Shown piece by piece: positions 52,859-61,348 of a stretch of DNA of 64,000 bases; position 1 is the first letter of the stretch, and every line of letters begins with the position of its first letter. The DNA comes from SAR202 cluster bacterium bin87 (lineage in GTDB: Bacteria; Chloroflexota; Dehalococcoidia; Lucifugimonadales; UBA3495), in NCBI GenBank assembly GCA_002238825.1, contig MPNC01000003.1, positions 448,732-512,731 on the forward strand. Direction: 5' to 3'. The notes beneath the pieces were generated by a model. That model had not been told where the DNA came from. It did not search any database and was given only the letters and a program-made list of their open reading frames with translations. A program made the translations under genes and the position numbers.

Positions 52859-54010
52859 ATGACGCGCTACCTGGCCAAGCGCGCCGGGCAGATGGCGCTG
52901 ACCCTGTTCCTGATCGTCACGCTGACGTTCTTCCTGGTGCAGGCGCAGCCCGGGGACTATGCCACCTTCTACGCGCTCAACCCTGATCTGCCGGCCGAGG
53001 TCCGCGCCCAGCTCAAGGAGTCCTTCGGGCTGGACAAGCCGCTGTGGCAGCAGTACCTCGTTCACATGAAAAACACCTTCACCGGCAATTTCGGCGTCTC
53101 TTTCGGACATTTCCCCCGGCCGGTGATGGAGGTGCTCGCGGAGCGGCTGCCGCGGACGGCGGTGCTGTTCCTGACCGCCACGGCGGTGTCCTTCTACATC
53201 GGGTTCTTTCTGGGCAAGGCCATCGCCTGGCGTCGGGGCGGCGTGCTGGAGTATGCGGCGACCATCTCCGGCGCGACGCTGTTCACCGCGTTCACGCCCG
53301 CCTTTGGCCTGATGATGATCTGGGTGTTCGCGTTCAAGCTGGGATGGCTGCCGGTGGGCAAGTTTCTGGATCCTCTGATCTGGAGGGGCGCGGAGGTCAG
53401 CGCCAACCACGTGTTCAGCTACATGCTGGTGACTGGCGCGGCTTTTATAGTCTTCGCGTTTCTGGTCCTGTTCTTTTTCCGGCGATCCGGGCGGATTGGG
53501 CCGGCCCCGCTGGTGGCGCCGATTATCGGAGCGGCGGCCCTGGCCATTCCGGTGGCGTGGGGGCTCTCCGACATCGGGTTCCTGGCGCTGGACATCCTTC
53601 GGCACATGATCTTGCCCATCGTCACGCTGACGTTGATCTCCTTCGCCGGCACTATGCTGCTGACGCGGAACAGCATGCTGGAAACCATGCGCGAGGACTA
53701 CGTGATGGCGGCTCGCGCCAAGGGGTTGCCCGAGAAGGTGGTGCGCGACCGGCACGCGGCACGCAACGCGCTGCTGCCGGTGGTCACCAGCCTGGTGTAC
53801 AGCCTCATCTTTGCCATCGATGGCAGCGTAATCATCGAGGGCGTGTTCTCCTGGCCCGGCATGGGCATGACCCTGCTGGATGCGGTGCGCTCCGAAGACC
53901 TGCCGCTGGTAATGGGTTCAATGGTGTTCATCGGGCTGTTTTCGCTGCTGGCCCACGTCATCGTGGACGTGCTGTACGTTTACCTTGACCCCAGGATACG
54001 CTACCAGTGA
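52859..54010 (+). CDS. peptide ABC transporter permease (DppB-like), extended
   Basis: The 383-aa protein opens TRYLAKRAGQMALTLFLIVT and ends VDVLYVYLDPRIRYQ, both typical of DppB, with coupling loop YVMAARAKGLPEKVVRDRHA. It is about 70 residues longer than the copy at 20612; the extra lies near residues 165-245 and includes two more hydrophobic segments. The stop overlaps the GTG start of the next gene (GTGA). Confidence 0.92.
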   Translation: MTRYLAKRAGQMALTLFLIVTLTFFLVQAQPGDYATFYALNPDLPAEVRAQLKESFGLDKPLWQQYLVHMKNTFTGNFGVSFGHFPRPVMEVLAERLPRTAVLFLTATAVSFYIGFFLGKAIAWRRGGVLEYAATISGATLFTAFTPAFGLMMIWVFAFKLGWLPVGKFLDPLIWRGAEVSANHVFSYMLVTGAAFIVFAFLVLFFFRRSGRIGPAPLVAPIIGAAALAIPVAWGLSDIGFLALDILRHMILPIVTLTLISFAGTMLLTRNSMLETMREDYVMAARAKGLPEKVVRDRHAARNALLPVVTSLVYSLIFAIDGSVIIEGVFSWPGMGMTLLDAVRSEDLPLVMGSMVFIGLFSLLAHVIVDVLYVYLDPRIRYQ

Positions 54011-55020
54011 TCACGCCGCAGCCTGACCATCATGTCGTCATTGGAGGGCCATCGGGGTCTCCGGAGCCGCCGCTGGTTGACCTGCATCCGGGCCGGTCGC
54101 AGATGGCGATGGCCCGGGCGAGGCTGGCCCTGCGGTCCTTTCGCGGCGGGTGGGCCATCTTCGTGGAGAGCCGCATCGGTGTCCTGTCACTGGCGACCAT
54201 CGTCCTGTTCGCCCTGATGGCGATTTCGCATCCCATCCTCATGGCGACCGTCTGGGACGCCGAGGTGTACGACCCGGTGACGGGATACGCATTCGACCGG
54301 CTGGAGCATCCGTCGCCGCCGAACTGGAGGCACCCGTTGGGAACCGACCCCCTGGGGCGTGACGTCCTCAGCCAGCTGCTGTCCAGCACGAGGTCCGAGT
54401 TCATCCTGGGGATAACCGCGGCCCTGGTGACCGTGGGGATTGCCACCACGGTGGGGGCGGTGGCGGCCTACTACGGGGGATTGGTGGACTCGCTGTTCAT
54501 GCGCCTGGCGGACCTGATCATCGCACTGCCGGGAATCTCGCTGCTCATCGTGCTGAGCGCGCTGTTCAAGCTGAACCTGTTTTACCTGGCGCTCATCATC
54601 GGCATCCTGGGCGGCTTCGGAGGGACGGCGATCATCCTGAAATCGCAGGCGCTGAGCATCCGAGTGAAACCCTACATCGAGGCGGCGCGGGTGGCCGGCG
54701 GTGGTCACTCCCACATCATATTGGTCCATATCATCCCCAACCTGCTGCCCCTGTCTCTGCTGTACATGATGTTCACGGTGACCGGCGCGATCTTCGCCGA
54801 GGCGGTGCTGTCCTTCCTGGGCCTGCTGGACCTGCGGATGAGCTGGGGAATCATGATCCACACCGCCAACACTGGCGGCTACCTCCTGGGCGGCACCCGG
54901 TACTGGTGGCTCATTGTGCCGGCCGGGGCGTCGATCACCTTCCTGTGCAGCGCGTTCTACCTGGTGGGTCGTGCACTGGACGAGGTGGTGAACCCCAGGC
55001 TGCGGCGGCACACCGCCTGA
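54007..55020 (+). CDS. peptide ABC transporter permease (DppC-like)
   Basis: GTG 54007 overlaps the upstream stop by 4 bases. The 337-aa protein has a hydrophilic start of about 45 residues, then GTDPLGRDVLSQLLSSTRSEF and EAARVAGGGHSHIILVHIIP, the OppC/DppC hallmarks, with about six helices. The 25-residue loop after helix 1 is longer than usual. Confidence 0.93.
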   Translation: MITPQPDHHVVIGGPSGSPEPPLVDLHPGRSQMAMARARLALRSFRGGWAIFVESRIGVLSLATIVLFALMAISHPILMATVWDAEVYDPVTGYAFDRLEHPSPPNWRHPLGTDPLGRDVLSQLLSSTRSEFILGITAALVTVGIATTVGAVAAYYGGLVDSLFMRLADLIIALPGISLLIVLSALFKLNLFYLALIIGILGGFGGTAIILKSQALSIRVKPYIEAARVAGGGHSHIILVHIIPNLLPLSLLYMMFTVTGAIFAEAVLSFLGLLDLRMSWGIMIHTANTGGYLLGGTRYWWLIVPAGASITFLCSAFYLVGRALDEVVNPRLRRHTA

Positions 55021-55035
55021 CGCGGGGATGACGAG

Positions 55036-56049
55036 ATGGCCACGGTGAGAGAAGCACCGGTCCTGGAGGTGGTTGACCTTTCCCTGCGCTACCAGACGCG
55101 GCAGGGCGAGGTGCAGGCGGTCGAGGGGGTTAGCTTCGAGCTGGCGCAGGGCCAATCGCTGGGGCTGGTCGGCGAATCGGGTTGCGGCAAGACTTCGGTA
55201 GCCACCAGTCTGATGCGGCTGCTGCCGGAAAACGCATACCTGGCCGGCGGGCAGGTCAAGCTGGGCGGAACCGACCTGCTGCCGCTGTCCGACGATGAGA
55301 TACGCGGCTACCGCTGGCGTCGCATCGCCATGGTGTTCCAGGCCGCGATGAACTCCCTGGACCCGGTGCATCGGGTCGGCCAGCAGGTGATCGAGGCCAT
55401 CGAGGCCCACCGCATGGAAACGACGCTGGCCGACGCCAGGGAGCGGGTGGCGCGCCTGTTCCGCATGGTTGGTCTGGATCCTCAGCTGATGGACCGGTAT
55501 CCCCATGAGTTCAGCGGGGGCATGCGCCAGCGGGCGGTGATCGCCATGGCGCTGTCGTGCGACCCGGACCTGATCATCGCCGACGAGCCGACCACCGCCC
55601 TGGACGTCATCGTGCAGGACCGCATCCTGCGCGAGCTGAAGGTCGTGCAGCAGGAACTCCGCATGGGCATGATCTACATCAGCCACGACATCGGGGTGGT
55701 TGCGGAGGTGACCGACCGGATCGGCGTGATGTACGCCGGCCGCCTGGTGGAACTTGGAGACACCGCCGACGTGTTCCGGTCGCCGATGCACCCCTACACG
55801 GCGGCGCTGATGTCGTCGTTCCCCAGCGTTCACGGGGAAAGATTGCCGCTGGTTGGTCTGGCCGGCGAGCCGCCCAACCTGATCGACCCGCCGGCGGGAT
55901 GCCCGTTCCATCCCCGCTGCCCGTACGCCGACGATATCTGCCGAACCGAGTTCCCGGATCGGTCGTTTCGTGGGGACAATTGGGCCGCGTGCTGGCATCC
56001 CCTGGATGCGTCCCCGCTTTCGGAGGACCGTCAGAATCAGGATTTTTGA
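55036..56049 (+). CDS. peptide ABC transporter ATP-binding protein (DppD-like)
   Basis: Walker A GESGCGKTSVATSLMR, signature FSGGMRQRAVIAMAL and Walker B LIIADEPTTALDV are intact. The Cys-rich tail AGCPFHPRCPYADDIC is present. The last residues (DRQNQDF) and the TGA come from palindromic repeat C (56029-56123), so the C-terminus has been remodelled by the insertion. Confidence 0.94.
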   Translation: MATVREAPVLEVVDLSLRYQTRQGEVQAVEGVSFELAQGQSLGLVGESGCGKTSVATSLMRLLPENAYLAGGQVKLGGTDLLPLSDDEIRGYRWRRIAMVFQAAMNSLDPVHRVGQQVIEAIEAHRMETTLADARERVARLFRMVGLDPQLMDRYPHEFSGGMRQRAVIAMALSCDPDLIIADEPTTALDVIVQDRILRELKVVQQELRMGMIYISHDIGVVAEVTDRIGVMYAGRLVELGDTADVFRSPMHPYTAALMSSFPSVHGERLPLVGLAGEPPNLIDPPAGCPFHPRCPYADDICRTEFPDRSFRGDNWAACWHPLDASPLSEDRQNQDF

Positions 56050-56123
56050 GGATTATGGGATTGGCAGGATTGAGGGAACTTAATCCCGGCAATCCTGAAA
56101 TCCGGTAAATCCTGATTCTGACG
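56029..56123. repeat. palindromic repeat family C, copy 2
   Basis: CGTCAGAATCAGGATTT at the left is inverted at the right (AAATCCTGATTCTGACG), a perfect 17-bp match. The 95-bp element begins within the DppD-like coding region, supplies its stop, and ends 9 bases before the DppF-like start codon. Confidence 0.85.
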
Positions 56124-56132
56124 ACACCGATA

Positions 56133-57182
56133 ATGCAGACCCCCATGGCGGCTCCCAACCAGACCGATGGCGGACAGGATGCCTTGGTCGCTGTGTCAGG
56201 GCTGACCAAGCGGTTCCCGGTGTTGAAGAGCTTGTTCCGGCAACCCTCCAGTTTCATCCACGCCGTGGACGACGTGTCCTTCGCCCTTGCGCCTGGCGAG
56301 AGCCTGGGGTTGGTGGGAGAGTCGGGCTGCGGCAAGACCACGGTGGGCAAACTGTTGGTGAAACTGCTCGAACCGACCTCCGGTGGGATACATTTCCGGT
56401 TCCCGTCCCGGGATGCGAACGGCGGGTCCGGTGAGCCGGTGGATGCCAGCGAGATACGTTCGACCGACCTGCGCGCCTTCCGGCGGCAGGCGCAGATGAT
56501 CTTCCAGGACCCTTACGAGTCGATGAACCCCCGGCGGACCATCTATGACACAATCGCCGAGCCGCTGGCAGTGCAGGGGATCGGCAGCATGACGAACCGG
56601 GTGGACCGGGTCACGGAGATCCTGACCAGGGTGGGCCTGACGCCGCCGTCGTCCTTCCTGTTCCGCCACCCCCACGAACTTTCGGGAGGGCAGCGGCAGC
56701 GGGTGGCCATCGCAAGGGCGCTGGTGATCGGCCCGTCCTTCGTGGTTGCCGACGAGCCCACGTCCATGCTGGACGTTTCCAGCCGGACGGGCATCATGTC
56801 GCTGATGCAGGAACTGGCGCAGCAGTATGGCATCTCCTATCTGTACATCACTCACGACCTGGCGGTGGCCCGCTACATGTGCCACCGCATCGCCGTGATG
56901 TACCTGGGCAAGATCGTCGAGCTGGCGGAAACCGAGGAACTGCTGCGCAACCCGCTGCACCCCTACACCCGGGCGTTGCTCTCGGCGGTCCCGGTGCCCG
57001 ATCCCCGGTTCCGGCGTGATCGTCCGGACATTCTGGGAGACCTGACCCTGCCAATAGATCCGCCGCCGCGTTGTCGATTTTACGACCGTTGTCCGGTTGC
57101 CACCGACTTTTGCGAAGGCAACCCGCATCCACCGATGGAGGAGCAGACTCCGGGTCACTGGGTGGCCTGCTACGAGGCGTGA
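56133..57182 (+). CDS. peptide ABC transporter ATP-binding protein (DppF-like)
   Basis: The 349-aa ATPase has Walker A GESGCGKTTVGKLLVK, signature LSGGQRQRVAIARAL, Walker B FVVADEPTSMLDV and the tail PPRCRFYDRCPVATDFC. There is no clear ribosome site, because repeat C lies directly upstream, so its translation may be weak or depend on the repeat. It completes the second operon's transporter. Confidence 0.93.
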   Translation: MQTPMAAPNQTDGGQDALVAVSGLTKRFPVLKSLFRQPSSFIHAVDDVSFALAPGESLGLVGESGCGKTTVGKLLVKLLEPTSGGIHFRFPSRDANGGSGEPVDASEIRSTDLRAFRRQAQMIFQDPYESMNPRRTIYDTIAEPLAVQGIGSMTNRVDRVTEILTRVGLTPPSSFLFRHPHELSGGQRQRVAIARALVIGPSFVVADEPTSMLDVSSRTGIMSLMQELAQQYGISYLYITHDLAVARYMCHRIAVMYLGKIVELAETEELLRNPLHPYTRALLSAVPVPDPRFRRDRPDILGDLTLPIDPPPRCRFYDRCPVATDFCEGNPHPPMEEQTPGHWVACYEA

Positions 57183-57202
57183 GGCGAGGTGAATCGGGAT
57201 CA

Positions 57203-57298
57203 CGTCATTCCTGAGGAAGCAGGAATCCAGATCACCCAAGCATCGGCAAACGTGCGCCGGGCAGGGGATCCTGGATACCGGCTTTCGCCGGTATGACG
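57203..57298. repeat. palindromic repeat family D, copy 3 (diverged)
   Basis: CGTCATTCCTGAGGAAGCAGG at the left, with a small internal hairpin, is partly inverted at the right (CCGGCTTTCGCCGGTATGACG). It ends 53 bases before the FAD oxidoreductase start. Confidence 0.65.
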
Positions 57299-57351
57299 GT
57301 TTTGGTTGAGACGGACGTTGCAATTCTGGACAGATGCCAGACGAGGTGAGA

Positions 57352-58551
57352 ATGGCGGAGGCTGAAGTAGTCATTATCGGCGGGGGCATAGCGGGAGCGT
57401 CCGCGGCCTTTCACCTGGCGGGGTACGGCTGGAACGTGATCCTGCTGGAGCGAGGGGAGATCGCATCTGAGGCGTCGGGCGTCAACGCCGGCGGCATCGG
57501 CGCGTTGGGATGGGGGAACGTGCCGGACCTGGAGTCGTACCTGACCATGGGCAGCCTGCAGATTTTCCGCGACCTGCAGCTGAAACTGGGCTACGACATC
57601 GAGTTTCGCGTTTCTGGCGGGCTCCAGGCAGTCCAGACCGAGGAGCAATACGTCTACGCGCGGGATCGGGTCCTCGCGCTGAAGTCGCGGGGCTACACTC
57701 TGGACCTGCTGACCATCGACGAGGCGCGCAGCATCGAGCCGGAATTTAACCCCCATCTCTACGGAGCCATGCACTTTCCCCGGCGCGGCCAGGCCGACCC
57801 CGTGAAGGCCACCCGCGCCTTCGCCACCGCTGCGGCGGAGCGGGGCGCCAACATCCTGACTGGCCGGGAGGTTGCCGCAATTGACAGGACGAGGGAGGGA
57901 ACCTACAGAGTCGCCTGTGGTGAAGAGACCCACGAGGCGCGCCAGTTGATCCTGGCGGCCGGAGCATGGTGCGGGCCACTGGGGAAGATGCTGGGCGTCC
58001 GCATCCCCATCGTGCCGGTTCGCGGGCAGATGTGGGCGACGCAGCCGCTGCCGCCACGGGTCTTCTACTCGCTGTCGTCGGCCGAATCCTACGCGCACTG
58101 GAGCCGCACGCCGGGCAACAATGCGGACACGCCTCCGGAACTCACCCACATCGGCGACCGACGGGTGACCCGTCACCTCTACGGCCGGCAGAACCGGGAC
58201 GGCGAGATCATCTTCGGCGGCGACCGCGAGTTGGTGGGCTACGACTACACGGTGGACGCCGGCGGAGTGGAGGTGAATTTCGGCCACGCCAGCGAGATTC
58301 TGCCGATGCTGGGCGGCCTGGCCATCAGCCGCACCTGGTCGGGGATGATGCCCTTCTCGCTGGACGGCCGGCCGATCATCGGGAAGATTCCGCAGCTGGA
58401 CGAGGTGTACATCGTGAGCGGGCTGGCGTCGTCAGGCTTTGGCCGTGGACCCATGGCGGGCAAGCTGATCGCCGACTACGTGCACACCGGGCATCGGCCT
58501 CATGTGCTGTCGGAGTCGGACCCTGCCCGCTGTGTGACCAGTCTGGAGTGA
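57352..58551 (+). CDS. FAD-dependent oxidoreductase (DAO / sarcosine oxidase-like)
   Basis: ATG 57352 has GAGGTG directly upstream; an ATG at 57334 in the same frame lacks a ribosome site. The roughly 399-aa protein opens VVIIGGGIAGASAAFHLAGY, the FAD-binding dinucleotide fold, and ends GLASSGFGRGPMAGKLIADY, both typical of the D-amino-acid/sarcosine/glycine oxidase family (PF01266). It follows the peptide-transport genes and may oxidise imported amines or amino acids. Confidence 0.88.
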   Translation: MAEAEVVIIGGGIAGASAAFHLAGYGWNVILLERGEIASEASGVNAGGIGALGWGNVPDLESYLTMGSLQIFRDLQLKLGYDIEFRVSGGLQAVQTEEQYVYARDRVLALKSRGYTLDLLTIDEARSIEPEFNPHLYGAMHFPRRGQADPVKATRAFATAAAERGANILTGREVAAIDRTREGTYRVACGEETHEARQLILAAGAWCGPLGKMLGVRIPIVPVRGQMWATQPLPPRVFYSLSSAESYAHWSRTPGNNADTPPELTHIGDRRVTRHLYGRQNRDGEIIFGGDRELVGYDYTVDAGGVEVNFGHASEILPMLGGLAISRTWSGMMPFSLDGRPIIGKIPQLDEVYIVSGLASSGFGRGPMAGKLIADYVHTGHRPHVLSESDPARCVTSLE

Positions 58552-58565
58552 CAGCCGGGAATCGG

Positions 58566-59813
58566 TCATTCCCGGGGTCGGTATGGCTCGATCGCGCGCT
58601 TTATCAGGGGGGTGAATATCATCGCCGGCGCCATCAGGAGCAGGCCGATACCGGCGTTGAGACCGATGGCCAGGGAGATGGTGAAAGCCTGCGCGATCGC
58701 CCCGATCTCGAACCCGCCCACCAGGTGACCGAGCCCATTGACCAGACCCTGGGATCCCATGATCCTGCCGCGCATTTCCGGCGCGGTCGAAAGCATGAGG
58801 ATGGTGCTCTGCATGGTGCTGAACCCGGACTGACCCACGCCGGCGGCGAAGAGCACCAGGAAGGAGACGAAAAACCACGGCGACCACGCGACGGCCACCA
58901 CGCCCACTGCGACAATGATCGCTCCGAAGGCGAAGTAACGGCCGTGGAAGCTGTAATTGCGCCGCGTGGCGATGATCATTGCCCCGACGAACGCGCCGAT
59001 GCCGTCGGCAGCCCCCAGCAGCCCGCCCAGGGCCGGCCCCACCATGAGCACGTCCGTGGCGATGACGGGGATGAAATACTGCAGCGGCAGGACCATGCCA
59101 TTCATCACCAGCGAGATGGTCAGCACTCCCAGCACGAACTTGTTGGAGAACGAGTGGCTGATGCCTGATCTGATGCCTGTGAAGAAGGCGGTGTCCCGCA
59201 CGATCAACATGGACCGCTCCGGCAACCGCATCCTCCAGATGAGCACGGCCGACACCAGGTCCAGCGCCACCAGCACGATGAACGCGCCCGTGAACCCGTA
59301 GAACTGCACCAGCAGGCCGCCCGCTATCGGGCCCAGTATCTTGCCGCCGTTGTTGGTCATCGTCTCCAGCGACATGGCGTGGGCGATCCGGTCCTGCCCG
59401 GCCAGGTCGAACAGCGAGGCGCGGCGGGTCGGGTCATCCAGCACCTTGGCCGTGCCCTGGGCGAGCACGGCGAGGAAGACGTGCCACGGCTCAACCAGGT
59501 CGAGGAACAGCAGTACCAGCAGGCACGAGGCCAGCACCAGGTAGAAGGTATGGATGGTGGCCAGGATGCGCCACCGGTCCAGCCGGTCCGCCAGCATGCC
59601 CGCGACCAGCGCCAGCGGCGGCCGCGGCCCGTTCAGGAACACCGAGATCAGGCCAACCTGGAAGGCCGAGTCGGTGAGCTCCAGCACGAGGTAACCCAGC
59701 GTGATCAGCTCCATGCGCCGGGAGATCTCGTGGATCCACCGGGCCGCCCACAGGCGCTGAAAGTTGCGGTCCTGCAGGACCACAAATACTGGAGCGTTGG
59801 AGATGCGCGCCAA
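58566..59813 (-). CDS. MFS transporter
   Basis: The 415-aa protein has about 12 helices; LQDRNFQRLWAARWIHEI and VAGMLADRLDRWRILATIH mark the first helices and loop 2-3 of MFS exporters in the MFS_3-like branch. The gene converges with the FAD oxidoreductase. The substrate is unknown. Confidence 0.87.
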   Translation of the reverse strand: MARISNAPVFVVLQDRNFQRLWAARWIHEISRRMELITLGYLVLELTDSAFQVGLISVFLNGPRPPLALVAGMLADRLDRWRILATIHTFYLVLASCLLVLLFLDLVEPWHVFLAVLAQGTAKVLDDPTRRASLFDLAGQDRIAHAMSLETMTNNGGKILGPIAGGLLVQFYGFTGAFIVLVALDLVSAVLIWRMRLPERSMLIVRDTAFFTGIRSGISHSFSNKFVLGVLTISLVMNGMVLPLQYFIPVIATDVLMVGPALGGLLGAADGIGAFVGAMIIATRRNYSFHGRYFAFGAIIVAVGVVAVAWSPWFFVSFLVLFAAGVGQSGFSTMQSTILMLSTAPEMRGRIMGSQGLVNGLGHLVGGFEIGAIAQAFTISLAIGLNAGIGLLLMAPAMIFTPLIKRAIEPYRPRE

Positions 59814-59933
59814 CTATCAGCTCCCGGGCGGGTCGCCAACTCTTCCCGGCGACCGCGTGGCACGGCGTATTCCCGCCGCCCGAACTCGATAAAGGCCGCA
59901 CGATACGCGCCATGATGATGGCAAGTCAAACGA

Positions 59934-60086
59934 CCCGGGCGGCTCACGCGTACCCAGTTTCACCGGAACTGTCATTGCGAGCGAAGCGCGGCAATCTCGT
60001 TGGGGCACGGAACGCTACTGCGGGAACGAGATCGCCACGTCGCTACGCTCCTCGCGATGACGAACTGGGTACGCGTGAGACCCGGG
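59934..60086. mobile_element. MITE-like element F, copy 1 (153 bp)
   Basis: CTCACGCGTACCCAGTT and AACTGGGTACGCGTGAG are perfect 17-bp inverted ends; CCCGGG stands outside on each side. The interior is the same core palindrome as MITEs A and B (GTCATTGCGAGCGAAGCGCGG). It shares a 54-bp core segment with copy 2 in inverted orientation. The rest of the 59814-60188 gap is empty. Confidence 0.75.
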
Positions 60087-60188
60087 AAGGGCTCGCCCTG
60101 GATTTGGCGCGGCGCTTGGTCTACCCTTGCGGTGACCCTGACCGGTCGCCCACGCGGCCGGTCAGATCCGAGGATTGGCGGTGTCTAA

Positions 60189-61169
60189 TTGAGTCTGGGT
60201 TTGTGCGTTCTTGGTTGCGGTTCCTTTGCGGCGGTTTTCGCGCGTTCGATGGCCGCGCTGGCCGGAGAGGTCGACATCTACTTCGCCAGCCGTGACCTGT
60301 CGCGGGCGCGGGAGTATGCGTCGCGGTTCAGTGGGCTGGATGCGTTTGGCAGTTACGAAGAGGCGGTATCCGACTCCAGGGTAGAAGCCGTGTACGTCTG
60401 CACTCCGCACCATCTGCACCGGGAGCATGCGTCGCTGGCGTTTCGGGCCGGTAAGCACGTGCTGGTGGAAAAACCGATCGCCGGCACACGCGACGACGCC
60501 GAGGCCATGATCCGGGAGGCCGCGGCATCCGGCGTCACGTTCATGGTGGCGGAGAATTTCCGATTCCTGCCGCCGGTGGCGGAGGCGAAACGGCTGATTG
60601 AGCAGGGTAGGGTCGGTCAGGTACGCCTGATCCAGTTGCACGAGCAGTTCCCGTTTGCCCCGGGAGGATGGCGTAGCCGAGCGGAACTGAACGGGGGCGG
60701 CGTGCTCATCGACGGAGGCATCCACGAGCTGAGCGCGGTGGCTTATCTGGTCGGCCCGCCCACCGAGGTATACGCCCGCGAGGTCCTGCCCGGCCAGCCG
60801 GGCCTGGAGGCGGAGGACGGCGTGGTGGTGGTGACGCGAGATGCCAGCGGAGCCGTCGGCCTGATCAATCACTCGTGGAGCGTCGTGCCGCCGCAACCGC
60901 ACTCGTGGGTGCAAATATCCGGGACCGAAGCGACGCTGTACTTCGAACCGGGCAAGCCGTGGCTGAGGGTAACGGATGCCAACTCCGAAACGACCGTCGC
61001 GCTCGAAGATTACGGCAACGGGCTGGTTCCCATGGTCCGGGAGTTTCAGACCAGCATCCACGAAGGCCGGCCGCCGGCCATGACGGGAGAGGATGGCATT
61101 ACCGACCTCGCCCTGGTCCTTGCTGCCTACGAGTCGATGGAAACGGGATTGCCGGTCAGCCTGCCGTAG
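60189..61169 (+). CDS. Gfo/Idh/MocA family oxidoreductase
   Basis: A TTG start is used because the next ATG would remove the NAD-binding LGCGSFAAVF at the very beginning. The 326-aa protein has VYVCTPHHLHREHASLAFRA, catalytic HVLVEKPIAG and a C-terminal alpha/beta domain with GGVLIDGGIHELSAVAYLVG. Members oxidise sugars, inositols or similar alcohols with NAD(P). No sugar pathway genes adjoin it. Confidence 0.85.
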   Translation: MSLGLCVLGCGSFAAVFARSMAALAGEVDIYFASRDLSRAREYASRFSGLDAFGSYEEAVSDSRVEAVYVCTPHHLHREHASLAFRAGKHVLVEKPIAGTRDDAEAMIREAAASGVTFMVAENFRFLPPVAEAKRLIEQGRVGQVRLIQLHEQFPFAPGGWRSRAELNGGGVLIDGGIHELSAVAYLVGPPTEVYAREVLPGQPGLEAEDGVVVVTRDASGAVGLINHSWSVVPPQPHSWVQISGTEATLYFEPGKPWLRVTDANSETTVALEDYGNGLVPMVREFQTSIHEGRPPAMTGEDGITDLALVLAAYESMETGLPVSLP

Positions 61170-61171
61170 CC

Positions 61172-61328
61172 CTCACCTGTGCCCAGTTTGTCATCGCACG
61201 TACCCAGTTTGTCACCACGAGGACCGCAGCGACGTGGCGATCTCGTTCCCGCAGTAGCGTTCCGTGCCCCAACGAGATTGCCACGCTGCGCTCGCAATGA
61301 CGATTCTGGTGACTACGGATACGCGTGG
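61172..61328. mobile_element. MITE-like element F, copy 2 (inverted, decayed ends)
   Basis: The core (GCGACGTGGCGATCTCGTTC ... GAGATTGCCACGCTGCGCTC GCAATGACG, given in parts) is the reverse complement of copy 1. CACGTACCCAGTTTGTCACC remains at the left and ATACGCGTGG at the right, so the ends are recognisable but eroded. Confidence 0.6.
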
Positions 61329-61348
61329 GGCCGTAACCACCTTGATCG

